A stretch of DNA of 5,921 nucleotides, from positions 1-5,921 of the forward strand of contig JAQXKW010000170.1 of assembly GCA_029010655.1 (NCBI GenBank), in the 5' to 3' direction. The notes under the pieces were generated by a model that was not told the DNA's origin, searched no databases, and saw only the letters and a list, made by a program, of their open reading frames with translations. The DNA is from Clostridia bacterium (GTDB lineage: Bacteria; Bacillota; Clostridia; Oscillospirales; CAG-272). The first letter of the stretch is position 1. The number at the start of each line of letters is the position of its first letter. The position numbers and the translations under genes are program-made. Below, piece after piece: positions 1 to 5,180 of the stretch.

Positions 1-161
1 AATATAGCGGAAATGTCGGAAAGAGACATACCGAGAGACTGCAGAGAAAGGGAGACTGCCTTGCAGTTTCTTCCGGCGTCAATAAGCAGGGCGGTGCTGT
101 CGGAACAGATAAGGGTGCTGTTTCCGGAGGAGCCGGAAAACAGGGTGGAGACTGTTATCAT
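1..161 (-). CDS. MBL-fold metallo-hydrolase of the YycJ/WalJ type, N-terminal part, runs off the left edge
   Basis: Only the first 53 codons lie in the window. Translation from the ATG at 161-159 gives MITVSTLFSGSSGNSTLI, followed by LLIDAGRN at residues 25-32. The SGSSGNS motif (9-15) and the LLIDAG strand are hallmarks of the N-terminus of YycJ/WalJ-like metallo-beta-lactamase-fold proteins. The metal-binding HxHxDH motif would lie just past the edge and cannot be checked. The start codon overlaps the rimO stop as ATGA, and a GGGAG site (176-172) sits 10 bases upstream, so the gene is the fifth member of the recA operon and probably coupled to rimO translation. In Bacillus the family member sits in the walRK operon. 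Nuclease activity has been reported for some homologues, which would suit a repair operon, but that role here is inference. It could be another MBL-fold hydrolase; the subfamily is likely, not proven. Confidence 0.82.
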   Translation of the reverse strand, partial: MITVSTLFSGSSGNSTLICSDSTALLIDAGRNCKAVSLSLQSLGMSLSDISAI

Positions 162-1510
162 ACAATGACTTCTCCCACCAAATCGTAATCCATGGCTTCA
201 GTAATCCTCACGTCCACGAATTCGCCCTCGGAAACGGGGCGATTTGCGGAAAACCAGACCTTGCCGTCAGTTTCTGGAGCGTCTCTGAAGCTTCTGCCGA
301 AATACGCCTCCGACACTTGGTCAAAGCCCTCGCACAGCACGTGAACGGTTTTTCCCACAAGCCTTTCGTTATATTTTTCGCTTATATTCTGCTGACATTT
401 CATAATAATGTCGTATCTGTCCTGCTTTGTCTGCTCGTCAATCTGATTTGGAAACTCTGCGGCGGGGGTATCCTCCTCACGGGAGTATGTAAATGCGCCG
501 AAGCGCTCGAATTTTGTGTCCTTAACAAATTCGCAAAGCCGGGCAAAGTCCTCCTCCGTATCGCCGGGGAAGCCCACGATTGCCGTGGTACGGATAACCA
601 CGTCGGGAATTGCCTCTCTCAGGCGGCGGATTGCGTTTTTAATGCACTCCGAATTGCCGTGGCGGTTCATTGCGGTCAGCACACTGTCGCTTATATGCTG
701 AACGGGCAGGTCTATATAATGAACAATTTTGGGGTTTGTTTTAATTTCCTCAATCAGTTCGTCCGTTATCTTATCGGGATAGCAATACAGAATTCTAATC
801 CACGGTATATTTGTTTCTTCGGAAATTCTGTGCAAAAGCTCCGGCAGCTTATATTCGCCGTAAAGGTCAAGCCCGTAAACGGAGGTGTCCTGTGCTATGA
901 CAACAAGCTCTTTAATTCCCGTTTCTTCCAGATTTTTCGCCTCTGCCACAAGCTCCTCTATGGGTCTTGAGCGCAGACGCCCTCTTATCATGGGAATAGC
1001 GCAGTAGGTACAGCGGTTGTTACAGCCCTCCGCTATTTTCAGATATGCGAAGGCCCCTCCCGTGGTGACAACTCTGTCGCCGCCAAGCCTAACGGTCTCC
1101 TTGCCGTCCACGCAGATATATTTATCCTTGCTTTTTTCAAGTATGCTGTCAACTGCCTCGGTAATTTTATGAATACCGCCGACGCCCAGTACGGCGTCAA
1201 CCTCGGGCAGCTCCGTTGTCACCTGCTCGCGGTATCTTTCCGCAAGACAGCCGGTAACTACAATTCCTTTAAGGGAGCGGTGCTCCTTCAGCCATGCAAT
1301 ATCCAGGATACTGTCGATAGATTCTTTTTTTGCGCTTTCGATAAAGGCGCAGGTGTTAATAATAACAACATCGGCCTCGGTTTCCTCAGGGGTTATGCCG
1401 TAGCCTGCCTCCATAAGGTGGTGAAGCATGACCTCCGTGTCGCAGAGGTTTTTGGCACAGCCCAGGGATACAAAGCCGACCTTGTAGCTTTTTCTTTGTG
1501 TTTCGGTCAT
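158..1510 (-). CDS. rimO: Ribosomal protein S12 methylthiotransferase RimO
   Basis: RimO is a cytoplasmic radical-SAM enzyme that adds a methylthio group to a conserved aspartate of ribosomal protein S12. The 450-residue protein has the family's usual length and three domains. The N-terminal UPF0004 domain carries cluster cysteines C18 (SLGCAKN), C54 (NTCAF) and C88 (TGCLAERY). The radical-SAM core has C163, C167 and C170 in GCNNRCTYC, with RGRLRSRP after it. The C-terminal TRAM domain spans about 379-450. GRSFRDAPETDG in the TRAM domain favours RimO over the tRNA enzyme MiaB. The frame is open 18 codons further upstream, but that part is basic, overlaps recX and does not resemble the family. 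The ATG at 1510, one base past the recX stop, puts SLGCAKN at the normal place. A GGAGG site inside recX (1527-1523) lies 12 bases upstream, a slightly long spacing that suggests coupling to recX. Confidence 0.96.
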   Translation of the reverse strand: MTETQRKSYKVGFVSLGCAKNLCDTEVMLHHLMEAGYGITPEETEADVVIINTCAFIESAKKESIDSILDIAWLKEHRSLKGIVVTGCLAERYREQVTTELPEVDAVLGVGGIHKITEAVDSILEKSKDKYICVDGKETVRLGGDRVVTTGGAFAYLKIAEGCNNRCTYCAIPMIRGRLRSRPIEELVAEAKNLEETGIKELVVIAQDTSVYGLDLYGEYKLPELLHRISEETNIPWIRILYCYPDKITDELIEEIKTNPKIVHYIDLPVQHISDSVLTAMNRHGNSECIKNAIRRLREAIPDVVIRTTAIVGFPGDTEEDFARLCEFVKDTKFERFGAFTYSREEDTPAAEFPNQIDEQTKQDRYDIIMKCQQNISEKYNERLVGKTVHVLCEGFDQVSEAYFGRSFRDAPETDGKVWFSANRPVSEGEFVDVRITEAMDYDLVGEVIV

Positions 1511-1511
1511 A

Positions 1512-2168
1512 TTATTCAGAGTCCTCCGCGTCCTCGTACGCTTCCTTCGCTTCGTTAAGGGCACGGATTATTTCGTCCGTGGAATACCCCATACGGGAGA
1601 TTGCGGCAATACGCAGGTCGTTTTCGTGGCGGTCCTTTGCCGGCTCGGAATATTTCTCCCAAATAAGCTTCATAAGTGATTTGTAATAATCTTCGTCGCT
1701 TACAGTTCCGAGAGCGGCGAAAATGATTTTTCTGTCATAGCCTCTGCCCATAAGCTCTGCGGCTATTCTCTTTTTGCCCCAGTGCTTGCGCTGGCAATAG
1801 AACTTTGTAATACGCTTTGTCTGTTCTTCTTCGTTGATGTAGCCGTGTTCAACCATATAATCCGCCGCCGCCTCGCATACGGACTGCTCGTGATTATAGT
1901 GCATAAGGCGCACGATAAGCCGCCTGCGGCTGTAATCGGAGGAGGCAAGCAGACTTTCCGCCCGTGCAACGGCGCAGCAAAGGTCTGCGGTACCCTGAAG
2001 ACCGTTCAGACGGTCCTCGTCGATGGTGTCTCCCGCAGAGAGGTTTTCTTCAAGCCAGAACGAGGGCTTAAAAAGCAAGGTTTTATTATTTTCGTTACCG
2101 TCGTTACAGGCAATCTCCACGGAGATGCCCGCCCTCGTCTCATAAACGTGTGCTATTGTGTAAGTCAT
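1512..2168 (-). CDS. recX: Regulatory protein RecX
   Basis: RecX binds RecA filaments and limits their extension and activity in homologous recombination and the SOS response. The 218-residue product has the three-repeat helical layout of the family: roughly 67-107 (YSRRRLIVRL), 109-150 (HGYINEEEQTKRI, then HWGKKRIAAELMGRGYDRKII) and 156-205 (ending MGYSTDEIIRAL). The middle repeat, with GYI-(N/D)-(D/E)-E and a following K/R-rich helix ending L..(R/K)G, is the most recognisable part. The N-terminal 65 residues are less conserved. The C-terminus is acidic (AYEDAEDSE). An upstream in-frame GTG at 2174 is the tail of the Shine-Dalgarno sequence, so the ATG at 2168 is preferred. Gene order directly supports the call, since recX commonly follows recA. 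Here recF stands between them. The gap to recF is 16 bases and to rimO 1 base. Confidence 0.9.
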   Translation of the reverse strand: MTYTIAHVYETRAGISVEIACNDGNENNKTLLFKPSFWLEENLSAGDTIDEDRLNGLQGTADLCCAVARAESLLASSDYSRRRLIVRLMHYNHEQSVCEAAADYMVEHGYINEEEQTKRITKFYCQRKHWGKKRIAAELMGRGYDRKIIFAALGTVSDEDYYKSLMKLIWEKYSEPAKDRHENDLRIAAISRMGYSTDEIIRALNEAKEAYEDAEDSE

Positions 2169-2181
2169 TTTCACCTCTTAT
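2169..2181 (-). promoter_or_regulatory. Strong ribosome binding site that decides the recX start
   Basis: Read on the minus strand the sequence is TAAGAGGTGAAA before the ATG at 2168. AGAGGTG is a near-ideal match to the anti-Shine-Dalgarno sequence. The GTG within it is in frame with recX but is better explained as part of this site than as the start codon. Confidence 0.75.
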
Positions 2182-2184
2182 ATA

Positions 2185-3309
2185 TTACTCTGTTCCGGTT
2201 ATTTTTCCGTTTTCTATATGAATAAGCTTGTCGGCGCCGCCGCCCGAAAACAGGTCGGGCTCGCAGGAGGTTACGATAATCTGCCGTCCCCTAAGCTTAG
2301 AAAGGACGAATTCCCGTCTTTCGGAGTCCAGCTCGCTGAGAACGTCGTCAAGAAGAAATACGGGATATTCCCCGCCCAGCTTTCTTGACATTTCGCCCTC
2401 CGCTAATTTCATGGACAGGGCAAGACTGCGCTGTTGTCCCTGAGAAGCAAAAAGCTTTGCCTCCTTGCCGTTCAGCTTAATTGCAATATCGTCCTTGTGA
2501 ATACCGAAAAGGGTTGCGCCGTATTTTATTTCACGTTCCGTGTTTTCCGTCAATGCGCGGTAAACGCTGTCCTTTCCCTCGGTCATGATGTTGTCCGGGT
2601 CTGCGGGGAGCGCTTCGCTGTGAAAAATGAGCTCCGGCTCTTCCCTGCCGCCCGTCATGCCGGAGAAAAGCTCCTTAACTGAGCAGTTCAGCTCCTTCAT
2701 GTATTCGTATCTCCGTTGGGCAATACCTGCGGAGAGGGTGGACATCTGAAGGGCGTATGCCTCCCAGATTTCCTCGGAGGGGAGGATTTTTTTCATTTGA
2801 ACGTCCTTTATAAGGGCGTTTCTCTGCAAAAGAAGCCTTTTGTAGGCGGATAGGCTTTCAAGATAGGCGGGATAAAGCTGAGATAAGGCAATATCCATGA
2901 AATTCCGCCTGACGGCGGGACCGCCGCTGACCAAGGTCAGGTGGGTGGGGCTGAAAAGCACCGCCCTGAAATCCCCTATCATATCACGGACGCCGGAAAG
3001 CTTTCCCCCGTTTCGGGACAAAAGCTTTCTGCCGGCGGTGGGAATAAGGGCTTCAAGCTTTACGGGGAATTTATCTCCGTCACGCCGGAAGTCAAGGGAA
3101 AGCCGTGCCGCCTCCCCGCCGAAGCGAATAAGCTCTTTTTCCTTAGCCCCCCGAAAGGATTTACCTCTTGCGAAGAAATATACGCCCTCCAGCATATTGG
3201 ATTTTCCCTGGGCGTTTTTTCCCCACAGCAGATTTACTCCGTCGCAAAAATCGCAGACCTCATCTTCCACATTGCGGAAGTCTTTGAAAGTAATACTTTG
3301 ACAGACCAA
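2185..3309 (-). CDS. recF: DNA replication/repair protein RecF
   Basis: RecF is an SMC-like ABC ATPase that binds DNA at gaps and, with RecO and RecR, helps RecA load onto SSB-coated single strands. The 374-residue length is typical. Visible motifs are the N-terminal ITFKDFRN, Walker A GKNAQGKS (30-37), the RecF stretch PTHLTLVSGGPAVRRNFMD (121-139), GIHKDD (269-274), the ABC signature SQGQQRS (289-295), Walker B VFLLDD (317-322) and the D-loop SELD (325-328). These separate it from RecN or SbcC. Walker A has Ala33 where Gly is more usual. The start is TTG at 3309: no ATG or GTG lies between it and an in-frame stop at 3321-3319, and it puts KDFRN nine residues in, as in other RecFs. The Shine-Dalgarno site is weak (TAGG, 3321-3318, 8 bases away). 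The gene lies 17 bases after recA and 16 before recX, unlike the usual dnaA-dnaN-recF-gyrB location. Confidence 0.95.
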   Translation of the reverse strand: MVCQSITFKDFRNVEDEVCDFCDGVNLLWGKNAQGKSNMLEGVYFFARGKSFRGAKEKELIRFGGEAARLSLDFRRDGDKFPVKLEALIPTAGRKLLSRNGGKLSGVRDMIGDFRAVLFSPTHLTLVSGGPAVRRNFMDIALSQLYPAYLESLSAYKRLLLQRNALIKDVQMKKILPSEEIWEAYALQMSTLSAGIAQRRYEYMKELNCSVKELFSGMTGGREEPELIFHSEALPADPDNIMTEGKDSVYRALTENTEREIKYGATLFGIHKDDIAIKLNGKEAKLFASQGQQRSLALSMKLAEGEMSRKLGGEYPVFLLDDVLSELDSERREFVLSKLRGRQIIVTSCEPDLFSGGGADKLIHIENGKITGTE

Positions 3310-3326
3310 TTTGGGAACCTATGCCG

Positions 3327-4439
3327 TCATTCTTCGTCGTCAAGCTCGAGCATTCTGATGTCAAGCTCGTCCTCGTCAAGCTCCATGGCGGTGTCGGGTG
3401 CGTCCTCATCTGCGACGCCCTTCTGCTTGATTTTTTCTTCGATTTCCGCCATAAGCTCAGGGCTTTTCTCAATCTCAAGGACGGCATTTTCTCTGCCCTG
3501 CCCCAGTCTTTCCCCGTTGTAGGAGAACCAGGAGCCGCTTTTTTCGATAACGCCTGCGGCAACGCCCATTTCAACGACTTCGCTTGCCTTGGAAATGCCC
3601 TTGCCATAGAGAATGTCAAACTCGGCGGTTTTGAAGGGGGGAGCCACCTTGTTTTTTACAACCTTACATTTAACTCTGTTGCCGTAAGCCTCAGAGGAGG
3701 TTTTCAGCGTTTCTTTTTTGCGTATGTCAATGCGGACGGAGGCGTAGAATTTCAGCGCCTTGCCGCCGGTGGTGGTTTCGGGGTTTCCGTACATAACGCC
3801 CACTTTTTCACGGAGCTGGTTTATAAATATAACAATGCAGTTTGTTTTTGAAATGGTGCCGGAGAGCTTGCGGAGCGCCTTAGACATAAGACGTGCCTGA
3901 AGACCTACGGAGGCGGCGCCCATGTCGCCCTCTATTTCCTGCTGAGGAACGAGAGCCGCCACGGAGTCGATAACAACGATGTCAACAGCTCCGCTTCTTA
4001 CAAGCGCCTCGCACACCTCAAGCGCCTGCTCGCCGGAGTCGGGCTGAGATACTAAAAGCTCGTCAATATTAACTCCTAAATTTCTTGCATAAACCGGGTC
4101 GAGAGCATGCTCTGCGTCAATATATGCCGCCTCGCCGCCCAATTTCTGCACCTCGGAGACGCAGTGGAGCGCAATTGTGGTTTTACCGGAGGATTCGGGG
4201 CCGTATATTTCAATAATTCGCCCACGGGGAATTCCGCCCACGCCGAGAGCCATGTCAAGGCTGACGGAGCCTGTGGAAACAACGGACACGTTCATTTTCG
4301 GATTTTCGCCCATTTTGATAATGGTGCCCTTTCCGAAGGTTTTTTCTATCTGGGAAATCGCCGTATCAAGAGCCTTTTTCTTTTCTTCGGTACCTGTAAC
4401 CTGCTCGGGAGCCGACGCCGCTTTTTTTCTTGTTGCCAT
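3327..4439 (-). CDS. recA: Recombinase RecA
   Basis: RecA forms ATP-dependent filaments on single-stranded DNA, drives homologous pairing and strand exchange, and stimulates LexA self-cleavage. The 370-residue protein contains Walker A GPESSGKT (80-87), the catalytic Glu110 in IDAEHALD, Walker B VVIDS ending at Asp158-Ser159, loop L1 in PQQEIEGDMG (165-174) and loop L2 with FINQLREKVGVMYGNPETTT. The C-terminal lid ends in a strongly acidic tail (DEDELDIRMLELDDEE), typical of the family. After L1 the sequence reads GAASVG, where E. coli has GDSHMG, so the L1 edge is divergent but the rest is canonical. The ATG at 4439 (MATRKK) is chosen because AAAGGA on the minus strand lies 9 bases upstream; an in-frame TTG at 4457 has no such site and overlaps it. 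This is the first gene of a five-gene operon, behind its own promoter. Confidence 0.98.
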   Translation of the reverse strand: MATRKKAASAPEQVTGTEEKKKALDTAISQIEKTFGKGTIIKMGENPKMNVSVVSTGSVSLDMALGVGGIPRGRIIEIYGPESSGKTTIALHCVSEVQKLGGEAAYIDAEHALDPVYARNLGVNIDELLVSQPDSGEQALEVCEALVRSGAVDIVVIDSVAALVPQQEIEGDMGAASVGLQARLMSKALRKLSGTISKTNCIVIFINQLREKVGVMYGNPETTTGGKALKFYASVRIDIRKKETLKTSSEAYGNRVKCKVVKNKVAPPFKTAEFDILYGKGISKASEVVEMGVAAGVIEKSGSWFSYNGERLGQGRENAVLEIEKSPELMAEIEEKIKQKGVADEDAPDTAMELDEDELDIRMLELDDEE

Positions 4440-4481
4440 TTTGCATAATCCTTTCAAAAAACACAGTAAACGTGGCGAAAT

Positions 4482-4494
4482 CCCTTCAGAAGGG
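4482..4494 (-). other. Small hairpin or palindrome in the recA leader
   Basis: CCCTT (4482-4486) and AAGGG (4490-4494) form a perfect 5-bp inverted repeat around a 3-base centre. It falls about 20-35 bases into the predicted recA leader. The position suits either a weak RNA hairpin or a dimeric protein site. The stem is short and could occur by chance. Confidence 0.35.
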
Positions 4495-4521
4495 CAAAAT
4501 CCGGCACATTAATCTGCATAT

Positions 4522-4550
4522 ATTATACATTATTATTAAAATATAGTCAA
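4522..4550 (-). promoter_or_regulatory. Sigma-A-type promoter for recA
   Basis: Read on the minus strand, TTGACT at 4550-4545 is followed by exactly 17 bases and then TATAAT at 4527-4522. That is one mismatch from the housekeeping consensus with ideal spacing. A predicted start near 4515 leaves a leader of about 75 bases before the recA ATG. The region is very A/T-rich, which makes chance matches more likely, but the spacing and position ahead of recA argue for a real promoter. Confidence 0.8.
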
Positions 4551-4586
4551 GAAAAAAATTAATAATTTATTCATTGTTTTTTATAA

Positions 4587-4615
4587 TTGACAAGGGATTT
4601 TAAGGGAGTTATAAT
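4587..4615 (+). promoter_or_regulatory. Perfect-consensus sigma-A promoter for the membrane protein gene
   Basis: TTGACA (4587-4592) and TATAAT (4610-4615) match the housekeeping consensus at all twelve positions with a 17-base spacer. Upstream lie A- and T-tracts (about 4551-4586) that resemble an UP element. Transcription should begin near 4622, giving a leader of about 20 bases. This also rules out the in-frame TTG at 4615 as a start codon, since it is inside the -10 box. The spacer contains two AAGGGA repeats ten bases apart, which may be a protein-binding site. Confidence 0.9.
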
Positions 4616-4628
4616 TGATTTATGAAAC

Positions 4629-4635
4629 GGGGGTG
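4629..4635 (+). promoter_or_regulatory. Ribosome binding site of the membrane protein gene
   Basis: GGGGGTG lies 6 bases before the ATG at 4642. It differs from GGAGGTG at one position, which can still pair with the 16S tail as a G-U wobble. It supports the ATG at 4642 over the in-frame GTG at 4633, which is part of this site. Confidence 0.65.
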
Positions 4636-4641
4636 CGCAAC

Positions 4642-5112
4642 ATGTCGGGAAAAGCAAAAAACAGCATAATGGGGAGAGCGTTAATTACCTCGGGGCTGTT
4701 TCTCAAGGTGGTGCAGATAGTCTGCACGGCGGCAGGAGCGAAGGATTTCGGAAATACGGTTTGGACGGCGATAACGGCGTGTTTTTTGGTGGGAGGCCTG
4801 CTTGTTTTCGGACTTGAACGGCGTGGAAAAACCGCTTTGGCGGCATACATCTGTGCCGTCGCCGCACTTCTTTCGCTTATAAAAACGGAAAATGTTTTTC
4901 TTTTGTATGCGCCCTTGTTTGCCATGCTCATTTCCTATTCGCTGATGCTGTTCACCATGAAAAAAAGAGCGCCCTTGTGCGGCGTTCTCTCCCTTGTGTG
5001 TACGGCGGCGCTGATTCTCTGCGCCTTTCATGTAATAACCCTGTCGGCGTTTTTCGGCACGGCGCTTCTGTGCGCCATGTATATCATTATGGCGGCAGGC
5101 TTGTTTATATAA
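4642..5112 (+). CDS. Six-helix integral membrane protein of unknown function
   Basis: I do not recognise the family. The 156-residue product is almost wholly hydrophobic, with six likely transmembrane segments at about 12-31, 39-58, 64-82, 84-105, 111-131 and 133-155. Positive charges fall at the N-terminus (K4, K6, R12), in ERRGK (59-63) and in KKR (107-109), and are scarce in the other loops, so both termini should face the cytoplasm. No catalytic, nucleotide-binding or signal-peptide motif is visible. Seven cysteines (28, 47, 71, 113, 120, 127, 144) all lie in or near helices. The gene is transcribed away from recA from a perfect-consensus promoter and ends in a terminator shared with prmC. 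It is therefore a single-gene unit set between two conserved minus-strand genes. Base composition resembles its neighbours, so there is no sign of recent transfer. A lineage-specific membrane protein is the most that can be said; the reading frame itself is well supported. Confidence 0.85.
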   Translation: MSGKAKNSIMGRALITSGLFLKVVQIVCTAAGAKDFGNTVWTAITACFLVGGLLVFGLERRGKTALAAYICAVAALLSLIKTENVFLLYAPLFAMLISYSLMLFTMKKRAPLCGVLSLVCTAALILCAFHVITLSAFFGTALLCAMYIIMAAGLFI

Positions 5113-5129
5113 AAATGCGAACCGCATTT
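5111..5129 (-). terminator. Short intrinsic terminator of prmC
   Basis: Read on the minus strand, AAATGCG (5129-5123), loop GTT and CGCATTT (5119-5113) form a perfect 7-bp hairpin about 20 bases past the prmC stop. The run of five T spans the stem end (5115-5111) and is followed by ATATAAA. The hairpin shares bases with the long 12-bp stem used on the other strand, so the two structures are mutually exclusive. The stem is short and A/T-rich at its base, so strength is uncertain. Confidence 0.55.
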
Positions 5130-5180
5130 ATGCCTTACGGCGGAAGCCTTCAGGTTATAAATGCGGTTTTCTGTTTTCTC
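5120..5180 (+). terminator. Intrinsic terminator of the membrane protein gene
   Basis: AACCGCATTTAT (5120-5131) and ATAAATGCGGTT (5157-5168) are perfect 12-base complements around a 25-base loop, followed on the plus strand by TTTTCTGTTTTCTC (5167-5180). It begins 8 bases after the stop codon of the membrane gene. The loop is longer than in a classic terminator but may contain a small GGC/GCC stem (5139-5148). The right arm lies inside the last codons of prmC. Confidence 0.75.

Larger units (their letters stand above)
1..4515 (-). other. Predicted recA-recF-recX-rimO-MBL transcription unit
   Basis: Five genes follow one another on the minus strand with gaps of 17, 16 and 1 bases and then a 4-base ATGA overlap. 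No terminator-like hairpin with a T-run is seen between them. The likely transcript starts near 4515, seven bases after the -10 box at 4527-4522, giving recA a leader of about 75 bases. The unit continues past the left edge. The operon call is inferred from spacing and orientation; internal promoters cannot be excluded. Confidence 0.8.

Noticed and set aside
1..168. Open plus-strand frame of 55 codons from the left edge, ending in TGA at 166-168
   Set aside because: The opposite strand in this stretch encodes clear family motifs (SGSSGNS, LLIDAG) with an ATGA overlap to rimO, so this frame is a shadow.
317..970. Plus-strand open frame of 217 codons opposite rimO
   Set aside because: It lies wholly antisense to a motif-complete rimO, has no family resemblance, and has the hydrophobic, Cys-rich look of a shadow frame.
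1511..1564. Upstream 18-codon extension of rimO (MPLTKRRKRTRTRR...)
   Set aside because: It overlaps the recX C-terminus and is a basic low-complexity translation of recX's acidic codons. RimO proteins start close to the SLGCAKN motif.
2941..3522. Plus-strand frame with a long serine run, opposite recF and recA
   Set aside because: The serine run is the reverse complement of the acidic Glu/Asp codons in the RecA C-terminal tail. It is not a gene.
4440..4515. Riboswitch or structured RNA in the recA leader
   Set aside because: About 75 bases with only a 5-bp stem and no recognisable conserved riboswitch core.
4615..4641. TTG at 4615 as the start of the membrane protein, with GGGAG 6 bases upstream
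   Set aside because: The TTG and its apparent ribosome site lie inside the promoter's -10 box and spacer. Transcription should begin near 4622, so they would not be in the message.
4622..4669. Fifteen-codon frame MKRGCATCREKQKTA beginning at the predicted transcription start
   Set aside because: It would have to be leaderless, has no ribosome binding site, and overlaps the start of the membrane gene in another frame. There is nothing positive to support it.
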